Shown here in pieces: positions 36,877 to 46,139 of a stretch of 64,000 nt of DNA (the stretch's first letter is position 1; every line of letters begins with the position of its first letter). Location: assembly GCA_963779515.1 (NCBI GenBank), contig CAVZYN010000018.1, positions 558,001 to 622,000 of the forward strand, in the 5' to 3' direction. The DNA comes from CAVZYN01 sp963779515. GTDB taxonomy: Bacteria; Pseudomonadota; Alphaproteobacteria; Rhizobiales; Hyphomicrobiaceae. Both the position numbers and the translations under genes were made by a program. The notes under the pieces were generated by a model. That model made no database searches. It worked only from the letters and a program-made list of their open reading frames with translations, and had not been told where the DNA came from.

Positions 36877-37859
36877 AGTCGCGTCGCGCTTGCCGCATTC
36901 ACGGCGCCGCGCGGGATCTTGCCTTGGAACAGTTCGCTCAACTGTGTGACGATTTCAAGCGCCTGCCCTTCGATCGCTTGCGGCGTGAGGCCGCCCACAT
37001 GCGGGGTCGCAATCACATCCTGGCGCCGTGCCAGTTCGGGGGATGGCATCTGATCCGCCGCTCGCCCGACGTCCAATGCCGCGCCGGCAATTTGGTGCGC
37101 ATCAAGCGCGTCTGCCAGCGCGCGCTCATCCACGAGATTGCCCCGAGACAGATTGATCAAATAGGCAGTATCCTTCATCAACGAAAGCGCGCGCGCATCG
37201 ATCAAGTTCTCCGTCTCATCGGTCGCGACGGCTAACGGAACGACAAAGTCGGATTGGCGCAGGAGATCCTCCAGCGCCACCTGCCGCCATTCAGGATTGT
37301 CTGCCTGGACGTAGGGATCGGTGACCAGAACGGTCATTCCCAACGCATGACAAAGATCCGCAACGCGTCGGCCAAGTGGCCCCAATCCGATCACCCCAGC
37401 CGTTGCGCCGAAGAGCTGCGTCCCCACGCGCGGCGTTTGGCGGACGCCGGACTTGTATGCCGCATCCGACCGCGCGATGTCGCGCGCAATCGCGATCATG
37501 TGACCGATCACCAATTCTGCAACCGTCGCAACCCATGCACGGCTCGCCTGGCAGACGAGAACGCCAGCGCGGCTCGCGGCCTCATGATCAATGTTGCGGA
37601 TATCGACTGCGACGCGCAAAACAGCGGCAAGCTCCGGCAATTCGCCAAATACGTCTTTCGGAATTGGCGTTGCTCGATCCGAGACGATAAACCTGCAGCC
37701 TTGCGCGGCCGCGATCAAACCCTTCCCCTCGAGTACATTCGGCCCATCGTGCAATCGCACTTGCCCAAGTGCGTGCAAGCCATCCAATGCGCGTGCACCA
37801 AAATAGTTGAGCCGCATGTCCGGCGTATGGGTCAGCAGAATTAAGGAGCGGATGCTCAT
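36858..37859 (-). CDS. D-2-hydroxyacid dehydrogenase (NAD/NADP)
   Basis: A 333-residue member of the D-isomer-specific 2-hydroxyacid dehydrogenase family. The NAD-binding domain has GATAGVIGLGPLGRRVADLC (GxGxxG-type), the substrate side LINLSRGNLVDERAL, and the late catalytic His in ATPHVGGLTPQ. The N-terminal catalytic half is RAVDIRNIDHEAASRAGVLVC-like. It overlaps the upstream uronate-dehydrogenase-like gene by four bases, so the two are co-translated. The substrate may be a sugar-derived hydroxyacid, an inference from that neighbour. Confidence 0.85.
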   Translation of the reverse strand: MSIRSLILLTHTPDMRLNYFGARALDGLHALGQVRLHDGPNVLEGKGLIAAAQGCRFIVSDRATPIPKDVFGELPELAAVLRVAVDIRNIDHEAASRAGVLVCQASRAWVATVAELVIGHMIAIARDIARSDAAYKSGVRQTPRVGTQLFGATAGVIGLGPLGRRVADLCHALGMTVLVTDPYVQADNPEWRQVALEDLLRQSDFVVPLAVATDETENLIDARALSLMKDTAYLINLSRGNLVDERALADALDAHQIAGAALDVGRAADQMPSPELARRQDVIATPHVGGLTPQAIEGQALEIVTQLSELFQGKIPRGAVNAASATRLQRSIA

Positions 37860-38683
37860 TTTCTCTGCGGTGCGCGATTGAAGTCTGCTGAGTACTCAGC
37901 AGAGCAGAACGTTCCGCCTTGATAGTAGTCGCCGACGGGATCAGGCTTCAGCTTGGCTTGCTCCGTCTCGGCGAATGCTGCGTGTTCTTCTGAACGATGC
38001 TGTGGCTTGTAGCCGAGTTCGCGCGCGCGGCTATTGTCCCACCAGGCACGTGCGTTGTCCGATGCGCCGTAAAGCACTTCAAACCCGATATCAGGATGCT
38101 CAAACCCGATCCGGATGAGTTGCACAAGATCCTCGGGATGGAGCATGATCGAAAGCCGCCGCACATCCAGAGGTTTCTCTCCGACATTGCCGATCCGTAA
38201 GCACAGCACGCCCATTCCGTGCTTTTTGGCGTACATCGCACCCAATGCCTCACCGAAGGCTTTCGAAACGCCGTACCGGCTATCTGGCAGCGTCGTGACA
38301 TTGGGCGGAATGGTCTCCGACCTCGGATAAAATCCAACCGCATGATTAGATGACGCAAACACAAGCCGCTTCACGCCCGCCTGCCGCGCTGCCTCGAACA
38401 TATTGTAACAGCCAACGATATTGGCGTTGAGGATCGTTTCCCATGGTCCCTCGACCGAGAACCCGCCGAGGTGCATCACTGCATCAACGCCACGGACGGC
38501 CGCTTGTACCTCGTCCATTCGAGCAAGGTCAGCCTTCACAAAACGGAGCCCATGCAGGTCCTTTGGCTCAACGATGTCGGAAAGGATGATTTCGGGGTAC
38601 GCGGCTTTCAGTAAGGGCGTGATCCGTCGTCCGACATCTCCTGCAGCCCCCGTCATCAGAACACGCGTCACTTTTCCACTCAT
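37856..38683 (-). CDS. SDR epimerase/dehydratase, uronate dehydrogenase-like
   Basis: A 275-residue extended short-chain dehydrogenase. It opens MSGKVTRVLMTGAAGDVGRR (TGxxGxxG), has DAVMHLGGFSVEGPWE, the FASSNHAVGFYP segment and the catalytic YxxxK in SRYGVSKAFGEALGAMY. The pattern HLGGxSVExPW..I...N matches bacterial uronate dehydrogenase (Udh), which oxidises glucuronate or galacturonate to the lactone. AGGAGATTCCGG precedes ATG 38683, which is chosen over an in-frame start 33 codons upstream. Translationally coupled to the hydroxyacid dehydrogenase; both likely handle sugar acids. Confidence 0.82.
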   Translation of the reverse strand: MSGKVTRVLMTGAAGDVGRRITPLLKAAYPEIILSDIVEPKDLHGLRFVKADLARMDEVQAAVRGVDAVMHLGGFSVEGPWETILNANIVGCYNMFEAARQAGVKRLVFASSNHAVGFYPRSETIPPNVTTLPDSRYGVSKAFGEALGAMYAKKHGMGVLCLRIGNVGEKPLDVRRLSIMLHPEDLVQLIRIGFEHPDIGFEVLYGASDNARAWWDNSRARELGYKPQHRSEEHAAFAETEQAKLKPDPVGDYYQGGTFCSAEYSADFNRAPQRK

Positions 38684-38943
38684 CCGGAATCTCCTGCGGC
38701 TTGGCGGTTGCGACCGCCATACATCATGCTCCAAAGCAAGCGAACGAACTAGAGAGTTTCTCGATCCAATTTGAACCTCCATATCCCAATGAGCACCCCG
38801 TTGTTGTTATCGTCGCCTCCATACTGGCTTTGACCCCGTAGCCACCTTCTGTGCTATTGGGCCGTAACAAGTCCTGCCCAAAAACCCGCATTGGTCTGCC
38901 AATCCAATTGACGAGACGGCACGAGATCCCTAAGTCACGGCGC

Positions 38944-39462
38944 ATGGCAATACTCGACATCATAACCCTGCCCGATCCCCGCCTGCGCCAGGTCTCGAAG
39001 CCGATCACGCGCAAGGACGCCGAAATCGCGCGCCTGATCGATGATATGCTGGAGACGATGTATGACGCGCCGGGCGTTGGCCTTGCGGCGATCCAGGTTT
39101 CCAAGCCATTGCGTCTCCTCGTCCTCGATGTCGCCGGCGAGGACGAAAAGCCGGCACCGATCGCCATGATCAATCCGGAAATCATTAAGCTCGGTGCCGA
39201 ACTCCGAGTGCACGAGGAGGGGTGCCTCTCTATTCCCGATGTGCGGGTTGAGATCGAGCGGCCGTCGACGCTCACCGTGCGGTTTACCAACGGGACTGGC
39301 AAACAGCAGGAGCTGCAAGCCGAAGGTCTTCTGGCGACGGCCATCCAACACGAGATGGACCATCTAAACGGCAAACTCATCATCGACTTCTTGTCCCGTC
39401 TCAAACGGGACATGATCATCAAGCGGTTCAAGAAGAGCGCGCGGCAAGACGCCGACAGCTGA
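38944..39462 (+). CDS. def: Peptide deformylase
   Basis: Removes the formyl group from nascent proteins. The 172-residue protein has the three metal motifs: GVGLAAIQV (GxGxAAxQ), EEGCLSIP (EGCLS) and QHEMDHLNG (HExDH). It starts at ATG 38944 ([20 protein letters not shown]), where the family begins; the open frame reaches 38851 without similarity. First gene of the def-fmt-truA order usual in alphaproteobacteria, with fmt 22 bases downstream. The 260-base gap before it holds the divergent promoters of def and the uronate cluster. Confidence 0.96.
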   Translation: MAILDIITLPDPRLRQVSKPITRKDAEIARLIDDMLETMYDAPGVGLAAIQVSKPLRLLVLDVAGEDEKPAPIAMINPEIIKLGAELRVHEEGCLSIPDVRVEIERPSTLTVRFTNGTGKQQELQAEGLLATAIQHEMDHLNGKLIIDFLSRLKRDMIIKRFKKSARQDADS

Positions 39463-39484
39463 ACCCGGCGCGAAGGAGAACCGC

Positions 39485-40417
39485 ATGCTTCGCGTCGTAT
39501 TCATGGGAACACCTGAATTCTCCGTCCCAACGCTCGCCGAGATCATCGGCGCGGGCCACGACGTAGTGACTGTTTACACGCAACCTCCGCGGCCCGCAGG
39601 GCGCGGCATGGAGCCCCGCAGATCACCCGTCCACGTCTTTGGCGCCAGCAGCGGCATACCTGTGCTATCGCCCAGTTCGCTGAAGTCGGCCGATGTCCAA
39701 GCCGCGTTCGCCGCTCATGATGCCGACGTCGCGGTCGTCGTTGCTTATGGCCTGCTCCTGCCCAAAGCCGTGCTAGAAGCGCCTCGCGAAGGCTGCCTCA
39801 ACCTGCACGGGTCGAAGTTGCCGCGTTGGCGAGGCGCAGCACCGATCCAGCGCGCAATCATGGCGGGGGACACCGAAACGGCCGCCATGGTGATGCAGAT
39901 GGATGAGGGCCTCGACACGGGGCCGATCTGCCTCGCGGAGCGCATCGCCATTGGCCCCGACATGACCGCTGGCGAGTTACACGATCTGATGAAGATGCAA
40001 GGCGCAAGCCTCATGGTCCGCGCGCTCGCCGCGTTGGGGCGCGGAAGCCTTGAACGAACCCCGCAACCCGCGGATGGTGCAACCTACGCCGCCAAGATCG
40101 ATAAAGCAGAATGCCGCCTCGATTTCACCAAAACCTCCGACGAGGTGCACAACAAGATTCGCGGCCTCGCGCCATTTCCTGGGGCCTGGTTTGAGGCCGA
40201 TCACGAAGGCAAGACAGAGCGTATCAAAATCTTGCGATCCACCCGAGTACCGGACAATGGCCGGCCAGGGACCGTCCTGGACGACCGGTTGACGATCGCC
40301 TGCGGTCATGGCGCCATCCGTCTCCTCGACGTTCAGCGTGCAGGCAAGAAGCCCATGGCAGTCGCCGAGTTTTTGCGCGGGTTTCCACTGCAACGCGGCA
40401 GATTAATCAAGCTTTGA
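39485..40417 (+). CDS. fmt: Methionyl-tRNA formyltransferase
   Basis: Formylates initiator Met-tRNA with 10-formyl-THF. The 310-residue protein opens [20 protein letters not shown] and has the catalytic region ASIxIHGS-equivalent [21 protein letters not shown] with [14 protein letters not shown], then the C-terminal tRNA-binding domain ([15 protein letters not shown] at the end). AAGGAG lies just before ATG 39485. Coupled to def, its functional opposite. Intact. Confidence 0.97.
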   Translation: MLRVVFMGTPEFSVPTLAEIIGAGHDVVTVYTQPPRPAGRGMEPRRSPVHVFGASSGIPVLSPSSLKSADVQAAFAAHDADVAVVVAYGLLLPKAVLEAPREGCLNLHGSKLPRWRGAAPIQRAIMAGDTETAAMVMQMDEGLDTGPICLAERIAIGPDMTAGELHDLMKMQGASLMVRALAALGRGSLERTPQPADGATYAAKIDKAECRLDFTKTSDEVHNKIRGLAPFPGAWFEADHEGKTERIKILRSTRVPDNGRPGTVLDDRLTIACGHGAIRLLDVQRAGKKPMAVAEFLRGFPLQRGRLIKL

Positions 40418-40493
40418 GGTTCGTAAGTCTACGCCTCGAGATCGCACTACCCTTGCGCCAATTCGAGACGGCTCGATTGGTCAGGAGAGTGTC

Positions 40494-40871
40494 ATGGCAT
40501 CTTTGAAACTCGTTGCACTGAGTACAGCGTTCATAGCGTTTGCTACGCCCGCGTTTGCCCAAACGACCCGCATCATCGGGCACAATGTCTATGGCGCGAC
40601 GATTACGAAGGAGCGCGGCGTCAATGTGATCCGCCCGTTGCCGCCGACGGAGCGCGTCTTCATCAATCCAGGACACAAGACCCCGCTGAGCTTGTCGTTC
40701 AGCGAGAACCGCACCTACGAGTATAGCAACTCGACCAATCACAATTACAACTACGATCAAAGCAGCGGCGGCAATAGCGGAGGCGCTGTGATCGGCATTC
40801 CTGGTGGAGTCCGTGGTTTTGGCGGCCATCGGGGGCATCATCGCTCGAAGCACTTCAATTCGCATCACTGA
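40494..40871 (+). CDS. Secreted histidine/asparagine-rich small protein
   Basis: A 125-residue exported protein: signal peptide MASLKLVALSTAFIAFATPAFA, a middle part RIIGHNVYGATITKERGVNVIRPL, an Asn/Tyr-rich stretch (YEYSNSTNHNYNYDQSSGG) and a glycine/histidine-rich tail (FGGHRGHHRSKHFNSHH). The tail could bind metal or be structural. It sits between fmt and truA, which are normally adjacent. No family is recognised. The ribosome site before ATG 40494 is GGAGAGTGTC, acceptable. Its composition differs from the translation genes on both sides, so it may be an insertion. Confidence 0.65.
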   Translation: MASLKLVALSTAFIAFATPAFAQTTRIIGHNVYGATITKERGVNVIRPLPPTERVFINPGHKTPLSLSFSENRTYEYSNSTNHNYNYDQSSGGNSGGAVIGIPGGVRGFGGHRGHHRSKHFNSHH

Positions 40872-40949
40872 CCGCAGGGCGCTTGCCCTCGTCTTGCCAA
40901 GCCGCTACGTGACCTGACGATCCTCATCAAAAAATCGTCAGTGTCACGA

Positions 40950-41745
40950 ATGCCGCGCTACCGCATCACAATCGAATATGATGGAACTGATTTTCTGGGC
41001 TGGCAAATGCAGCCCGGCAGCGCAACCATTCAGGGGCGGCTCATTGAGTCGCTTCGAAGGTTTTCTGGCGAGAGTGTCGCGGTGCGAGGCGCGGGCCGCA
41101 CCGACTCAGGCGTCCATGCCTTGGGCCAGGTTGCGCACTTCGATTTGAACCGGGCATGGATGCCCGGAACGCTCATGAATGCTCTCAACCACCACTTGAA
41201 GCCCGATCCGATTGCAATTATCGAATGCTCGGAGACTGCATTCCGCATTTGATGCGCGGTTCTCGGCGACCAGCAGACAATACATTTACCGAATTCTCAA
41301 TCGTCGCTCGCCGCCGGCTTTGATGCGCAATCGCGTCTGGTGGATCGCCAGAAAGCTCAATGGCGAAGCAATGCGCGCAGCAGCGTCGACGCTCGTCGGT
41401 CATCACGACTTTACGACGTTCCGTGCCGCGGCCTGTCAAGCCAAGAGCCCTGAAAAGACACTCGATCGCCTCGATATCAGGCTTGATGGCGATGAGATCA
41501 TCTTCGATGTCCAAGCCCGTTCATTCTTACACAATCAGGTGCGGTCAATGGTTGGCAGCCTGAAGCTCGTCGGCGATGGCCGGTGGACAGCCGGCGATCT
41601 CGCTAAAGCCTTGAACGCGAGAGATCGTGCGGCGTGCGGACCCGTCGCGCCTCCAAATGGTCTCTACCTCGCGGCCGTCACCTACCCGGCGACGCTCCAA
41701 GCGGTGAGCGAGCACGAGTCCAGTTTGGTCGACGATGAGGCCTGA
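40950..41745 (+). CDS. truA: tRNA pseudouridine(38-40) synthase, frameshifted
   Basis: Makes pseudouridine at tRNA positions 38-40. The first frame starts [20 protein letters not shown] and contains the catalytic motif [19 protein letters not shown]. The second continues [20 protein letters not shown] and ends with [20 protein letters not shown]. One inserted base between about 41236 and 41243 separates them; removing it gives 264 residues, a normal length. All catalytic parts are present, so the break is most likely a sequence error. ATG 40950 fits the family start better than GTG 40941. Confidence 0.93.
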
Positions 41746-41748
41746 GGC

Positions 41749-42474
41749 GTGTTTGGTCAAATTCCTCTGCCACTTTATTGCGAACGCGGAGTGTCAGCGG
41801 CGCTGCTGGCGGAGCCTCTCAATGTTGTGAGCAACGTCGGTTATTTCATTGTCGCATGGCATGGGTGGCGGTGCCTGAGGCAAAGCACCGGCAGGTCCGA
41901 AACAGAGCAGATGTTTTTGGTCGGCATGGTGGGGCTGGTCGGCCTTGGAAGTACGCTCTTTCATGTCGTTGGCTCACGCGCCACCTGGCTGGCGGATATT
42001 ATTCCAATCGGACTTTTTATGCTGGCCTACCTCATCGTAACTCTGCGCAGCATATTGCGCTTGAACAAATCGACGTGCGCCCTTGTCGTGCTGATTTTCG
42101 GACTCGGGTTGATCGTGGCCGGCCGAATGACGTGCGCACCATCTCTTCTCCCAATCACCGCCGCGGCCGGCATGCCATGCCTCAATGGTTCACTCGCCTA
42201 TGCTCCGGCGGTGCTCGGATTGATTGGCGCCACCATCATGAGCCGCTTGCGCGCGCCATCCACCACGCGGCCATTGGCAAATGCGACCGTTGTGATGGTG
42301 GCTGCACTCGCGGCGCGAACCGTCGATTTGGAGTTGTGCCCAGTAGCGACCTATGGGTGGTTGCGTGTCGGGAGCCATGCGATTTGGCATGTGCTTACAG
42401 CGGTAGCAATTGCCTGGTTGCTTGCCGCAAGACGAAGTGTGCCTCGCGTGCAATTGACGGCGCCGCAGCAGTGA
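41749..42474 (+). CDS. Ceramidase-family (CREST) membrane protein
   Basis: A 241-residue protein with about seven membrane helices. Family landmarks: YCERG....AEPLNVVSNVGYF near the start, GLGSTLFHVVGSRATWLADIIPIGLFML in the middle, and GSHAIWHVLTAVAIAW near the end. These supply the Ser/His/Asp/His metal-site pattern of alkaline ceramidases and related CREST hydrolases. Bacterial members are mostly uncharacterised; activity on sphingolipids or other amides is not established. It starts with GTG 41749, three bases after truA (TGAGGC is both stop context and ribosome site), so it is co-transcribed with truA. Confidence 0.82.
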   Translation: MFGQIPLPLYCERGVSAALLAEPLNVVSNVGYFIVAWHGWRCLRQSTGRSETEQMFLVGMVGLVGLGSTLFHVVGSRATWLADIIPIGLFMLAYLIVTLRSILRLNKSTCALVVLIFGLGLIVAGRMTCAPSLLPITAAAGMPCLNGSLAYAPAVLGLIGATIMSRLRAPSTTRPLANATVVMVAALAARTVDLELCPVATYGWLRVGSHAIWHVLTAVAIAWLLAARRSVPRVQLTAPQQ

Positions 42475-42533
42475 TGCTGCTATTCACTTCAGCGGCGCGT
42501 CTTGGAGCGGGCAAATTTTATTGAGGTAGCGGC

Positions 42534-45500
42534 ATGACATATTGCTTTCGTGTCCCCGCAGCGCTGCGGGCCCCGGCGATCTACGGTCTGATGGCCCTCA
42601 TTGTCGCGCTGGTCGTTGAATCGATCCCAGTCTCGTCTCAAGCGACCAATGCTCCAGCAAAGAACCAAAAGGCTGTCCCAGCACCAGTCGACGAGGCGCG
42701 AGTCGCGCGATACGAGCAGTTGAAGTCCGAGGCGCAAGACCTGTTGCGCGCCCGAAAGTTTGCCGATGCCATTCGGCCTGGCGAAGCCGCATTCCGCCTT
42801 GCGGAAGAAATTTACGGTCCGGGAGCGATCGAAGCAGCAATCGCCGCTCACAACCTTGGATTCATCCTGCGTCGCGCGGATCGCGGTCAGGATGCGCAAA
42901 AATATCTCGAGCTGGCGCTCAAGGTGTATCAGGCAAGACTGCCTGCTGTGCATGAAGACATCCGAAATGCCATTGGCGAGCTTGGCCAGATCTATCTTCG
43001 GAATGGCCGAGCTGAAGAATTGGTTGGACTCTACCGGGAGTTGATCGCGCGCGCAGGGCGCGAAGGTCACGACCGCCACATAGGCAATGCGCACAGTCAC
43101 AACAATCTAGGGTTCGTGCTTCGTGGTGCGCGGCGATTTCAGGAGGCCGAGGAGCAGTGGGAACGCGCCGTCGCGATCTACGCCATCTCGGCATCTCCCG
43201 ACGACGAGCCTTACCGGCAGGCCGCCGATTCCTTGCTCAATCGGTATATGGAGCAGAGCCAATTCGACAAGGCAAGGGCACTTGTCGTCAGCACCATTGA
43301 ACGCTTGAGGGCCTTGGGAAAAGGCCAGGGCGGCGCGGCTGCCCGATGGTATGTTCGCTTATCCAATGTGGAACTGATGGCCGGCCGCGCCACGCTCGCG
43401 CGTGAACATGCGGCACATGCTCTGCAGTTGCGTGACGCCGCCGCCACAAGGGGGCCGGAGCTCGTCGAGGCATTGAACAGCTTGGCGCGAGCGGATCGAG
43501 CATTGGCGAACTATCTGGCGGCCGAAGGCCACTATAAGCGTGGAATTGCCGCTTTGGACCTCGCCACCAACAGGGCGAACATCGGCATTCTGAATGACAA
43601 TCTTGCAGTCTTGTACGGAATAATGGGCCGCTACGACGAAGCAGAAGTTCGCCACAAACGAGCCCTGGAGCTGCTGGAGGCTGAACTCGGTCGTCAGCAC
43701 AAAGTCGTGGGAGAAACCGCGGCAAATCTCGGTGCTCTCCTCTATCAGGCTGGCCGTGCGACTGATGCGGAACCATTCTTGATGCGCGGTATCGAAATCG
43801 CGGAGGCCCAATCGCCCCTAGACAAGGTGGCTATCGCAATCATCAATGACAATCTCTCAGGCGTGTACCGTGCGACCGCGCGCCACGATCAGGCACTCGA
43901 AAGGCAACGCCATGCGCTGGCTCTATTGGAGGCAGCCTTGCCACCAGGCCATCCAAGTATTTCGACGGCGCGCAACAATTACGGCCGCTATCTCTTGGAC
44001 GTGGGCAAGCACGACGACGCACTGGTTCAAATCAGAGCGTCGCTGGCGGCAACTGAACGCACTCATGGCAAAGACCACAATTCGACGGCCATTGTGTTGA
44101 CCAATCTGGGTGAGGCCCTCCGTCTCGCCCAAAAATATACCGAAGCGCGTGAAGCCCTGCTGAAGTCGATTGGCATCTTTGCAGCCAAGTTCGGTGATGA
44201 CCACGAAAGTCTTTTGATCCCGCTCACGACCCTCGGTCGCGTTGAGCGGGCTGATGGCCGGCCGGTGGCCGCAGTGGCAGCATTCGATCGAGCCGCTTCA
44301 ATTGAGATTGGGCAGTGGTCGCGTTCGGGAAAAATGGGCCATCGAGATCGTGCGCGCGGTTCGGAAAGCGGCACCTTATCGGAATTATTGGAAGCGCTGT
44401 GGCGCGTCGGGCGCGCGGAAGCGAAGCCCGATGCGATGCGCAGCCTCGAGATTGGTCAATGGGAGACGGTCACACCCGCGACTGTCGCATTGGCAGGGCT
44501 TGGCGCCCGCCTCGGCTCAGGAGATCCGGCATTATCAGTGCTCGTGCGCGAGCGCCAGGATCTCACGGAGGAATGGCGGACCCGCAACAAGCGCCTGACG
44601 GATTTGCTGGGACAAAACAGCCAACGAGATGAGGCTTCGGAACAGTCGCTGCGTGCACGGCTGGCCGCAATTGATGCGCGGCTGGATATCATAGACAAGC
44701 AACTGCGCGTGGCCTTTCCGAAGTACGAGGAACTCGCGCGCCCGGGACCCTTGTCTATTTCCGAATTGCAGAAATTGATCCAGCCTCAAGAAGCGGTTCT
44801 TCAATTTGTGGTCACAGAAACCGCAACGCATGCATGGCTGGTGACACAGACCGATACGATATGGAAACGCATACCTATAACAGCGAGGGAGATACGGTCT
44901 CTCGTCGGTGCCATTCGCTGCGGTCTCGATCGCGCGGAATGGGACGGACTAGGCCACGATCGTTGCCGCCAATTATTGCAGACGACGTCGGAGAATGCTG
45001 TGGTCCAAAGCGAGCCGCTGCCGTTTGACCCGGCGCGGGCGCACGGATTGTACAAGATTCTGATCGAGCCGTTTCTGGATCAGATATCGGGGAAGGACTT
45101 GTTGATTGTGCCGACGGGCCCACTTACCTCGCTGCCGTTCCAAGTCTTAGTTTCTGGGAAGCCAGACGAAGCCAGATCGCGGAATAGGACAAGCTTTGCA
45201 GACGTGCGCTGGCTGGCCACCGATCACGCACTGACAATCTTGCCATCGATTTCGAGCCTGAAGCCACTACGCACGCTGGCCAAGGCAAGTGCCGCGCCTG
45301 GCCCTTTCATTGGATTTGGTAACCCGCTCATATCCGGCGAGGATGGCAGCGATCGTAGGGCCTGGGCGAAACAGAATTGCCAGTTCGATTCGACGCGCGC
45401 TGTGCAGGTGGCATCCGCCAAATTGCCAAGCGCCGTCACGTCGCTGGTTCGTTCGGGCCTTGCTGATGTTGCCGAAGTGCGGCGCCAAGTACCTTTGCCG

Positions 45501-46109
45501 GAGACAGCAGATGAACTATGTGCAGTGGCCCGCTTCTCGGGCGCCGACGAGAGTAGTGTTTTCCTCGGCGAGCGGGCGTCGGAACGGCAGCTGAAGGCAC
45601 TGTCGGAGTCAGGCGCGTTAGCTCGTGCTCGAGTTGTCCACTTTGCCACCCACGGCCTGCTCTCAGGCGAGACCGCCCAAATTCTGGCAACACGCGCCGA
45701 ACCGTCCTTGATGCTTTCGCCTCCAGAAACAGCGAGCTCAGAGGACGATGGCCTTCTGACAGCATCCGAAATCGCGACCCTGAGACTCGATGCGGATTGG
45801 GTCATACTGTCCGCCTGCAACACCGCGACAGGTGAGCGAGGTGGCGCGGATGGATTGTCAGGTCTATCGCGCGCTTTCTTCTATGCAGGCGCGCGAGCGA
45901 TGCTCGTGTCCCACTGGGCTGTTGATTCAGAAGCGACAGTCAAACTCGTCACCAAAGCGTTCGAGTACATCGCCGCAGAGCCGGCCACGGGTCGGGCAGA
46001 GGCATTGCGCAAATCAATGCTCGCAATGGTTCAAGGGGGTGGTCGCGAATCCCACCCCGCATACTGGGCACCATTCGTCGTGGTTGGCGAAGGCGGCAGA
46101 CTCAATTGA
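42534..46109 (+). CDS. TPR-CHAT protein (caspase-like peptidase domain)
   Basis: An 1191-residue protein. A hydrophobic segment near residues 12-30 (APAIYGLMALIVALVVESI) could be a signal or anchor. Residues about 40-620 are TPR repeats of the kinesin-light-chain type (NNLGFVLR, NDNLAVLYGIMGRYDEAEVRHKRALELLE, TNLGEALRLAQKY). The C-terminal CHAT domain (about 820-1185) has HFATHG at 1036-1041 and C1095 in LSACNTATGE, the His-Cys dyad of caspase-like peptidases, both intact. GAGGT precedes ATG 42534. It ends 30 bases from the giant repeat gene, convergent. CHAT-TPR proteins are often found near large secreted repeat proteins; the target here is unknown. Confidence 0.9.
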   Translation: MTYCFRVPAALRAPAIYGLMALIVALVVESIPVSSQATNAPAKNQKAVPAPVDEARVARYEQLKSEAQDLLRARKFADAIRPGEAAFRLAEEIYGPGAIEAAIAAHNLGFILRRADRGQDAQKYLELALKVYQARLPAVHEDIRNAIGELGQIYLRNGRAEELVGLYRELIARAGREGHDRHIGNAHSHNNLGFVLRGARRFQEAEEQWERAVAIYAISASPDDEPYRQAADSLLNRYMEQSQFDKARALVVSTIERLRALGKGQGGAAARWYVRLSNVELMAGRATLAREHAAHALQLRDAAATRGPELVEALNSLARADRALANYLAAEGHYKRGIAALDLATNRANIGILNDNLAVLYGIMGRYDEAEVRHKRALELLEAELGRQHKVVGETAANLGALLYQAGRATDAEPFLMRGIEIAEAQSPLDKVAIAIINDNLSGVYRATARHDQALERQRHALALLEAALPPGHPSISTARNNYGRYLLDVGKHDDALVQIRASLAATERTHGKDHNSTAIVLTNLGEALRLAQKYTEAREALLKSIGIFAAKFGDDHESLLIPLTTLGRVERADGRPVAAVAAFDRAASIEIGQWSRSGKMGHRDRARGSESGTLSELLEALWRVGRAEAKPDAMRSLEIGQWETVTPATVALAGLGARLGSGDPALSVLVRERQDLTEEWRTRNKRLTDLLGQNSQRDEASEQSLRARLAAIDARLDIIDKQLRVAFPKYEELARPGPLSISELQKLIQPQEAVLQFVVTETATHAWLVTQTDTIWKRIPITAREIRSLVGAIRCGLDRAEWDGLGHDRCRQLLQTTSENAVVQSEPLPFDPARAHGLYKILIEPFLDQISGKDLLIVPTGPLTSLPFQVLVSGKPDEARSRNRTSFADVRWLATDHALTILPSISSLKPLRTLAKASAAPGPFIGFGNPLISGEDGSDRRAWAKQNCQFDSTRAVQVASAKLPSAVTSLVRSGLADVAEVRRQVPLPETADELCAVARFSGADESSVFLGERASERQLKALSESGALARARVVHFATHGLLSGETAQILATRAEPSLMLSPPETASSEDDGLLTASEIATLRLDADWVILSACNTATGERGGADGLSGLSRAFFYAGARAMLVSHWAVDSEATVKLVTKAFEYIAAEPATGRAEALRKSMLAMVQGGGRESHPAYWAPFVVVGEGGRLN

Positions 46110-46139
46110 ATCTCGCTCACCCAACCAACGCCACAAAGT

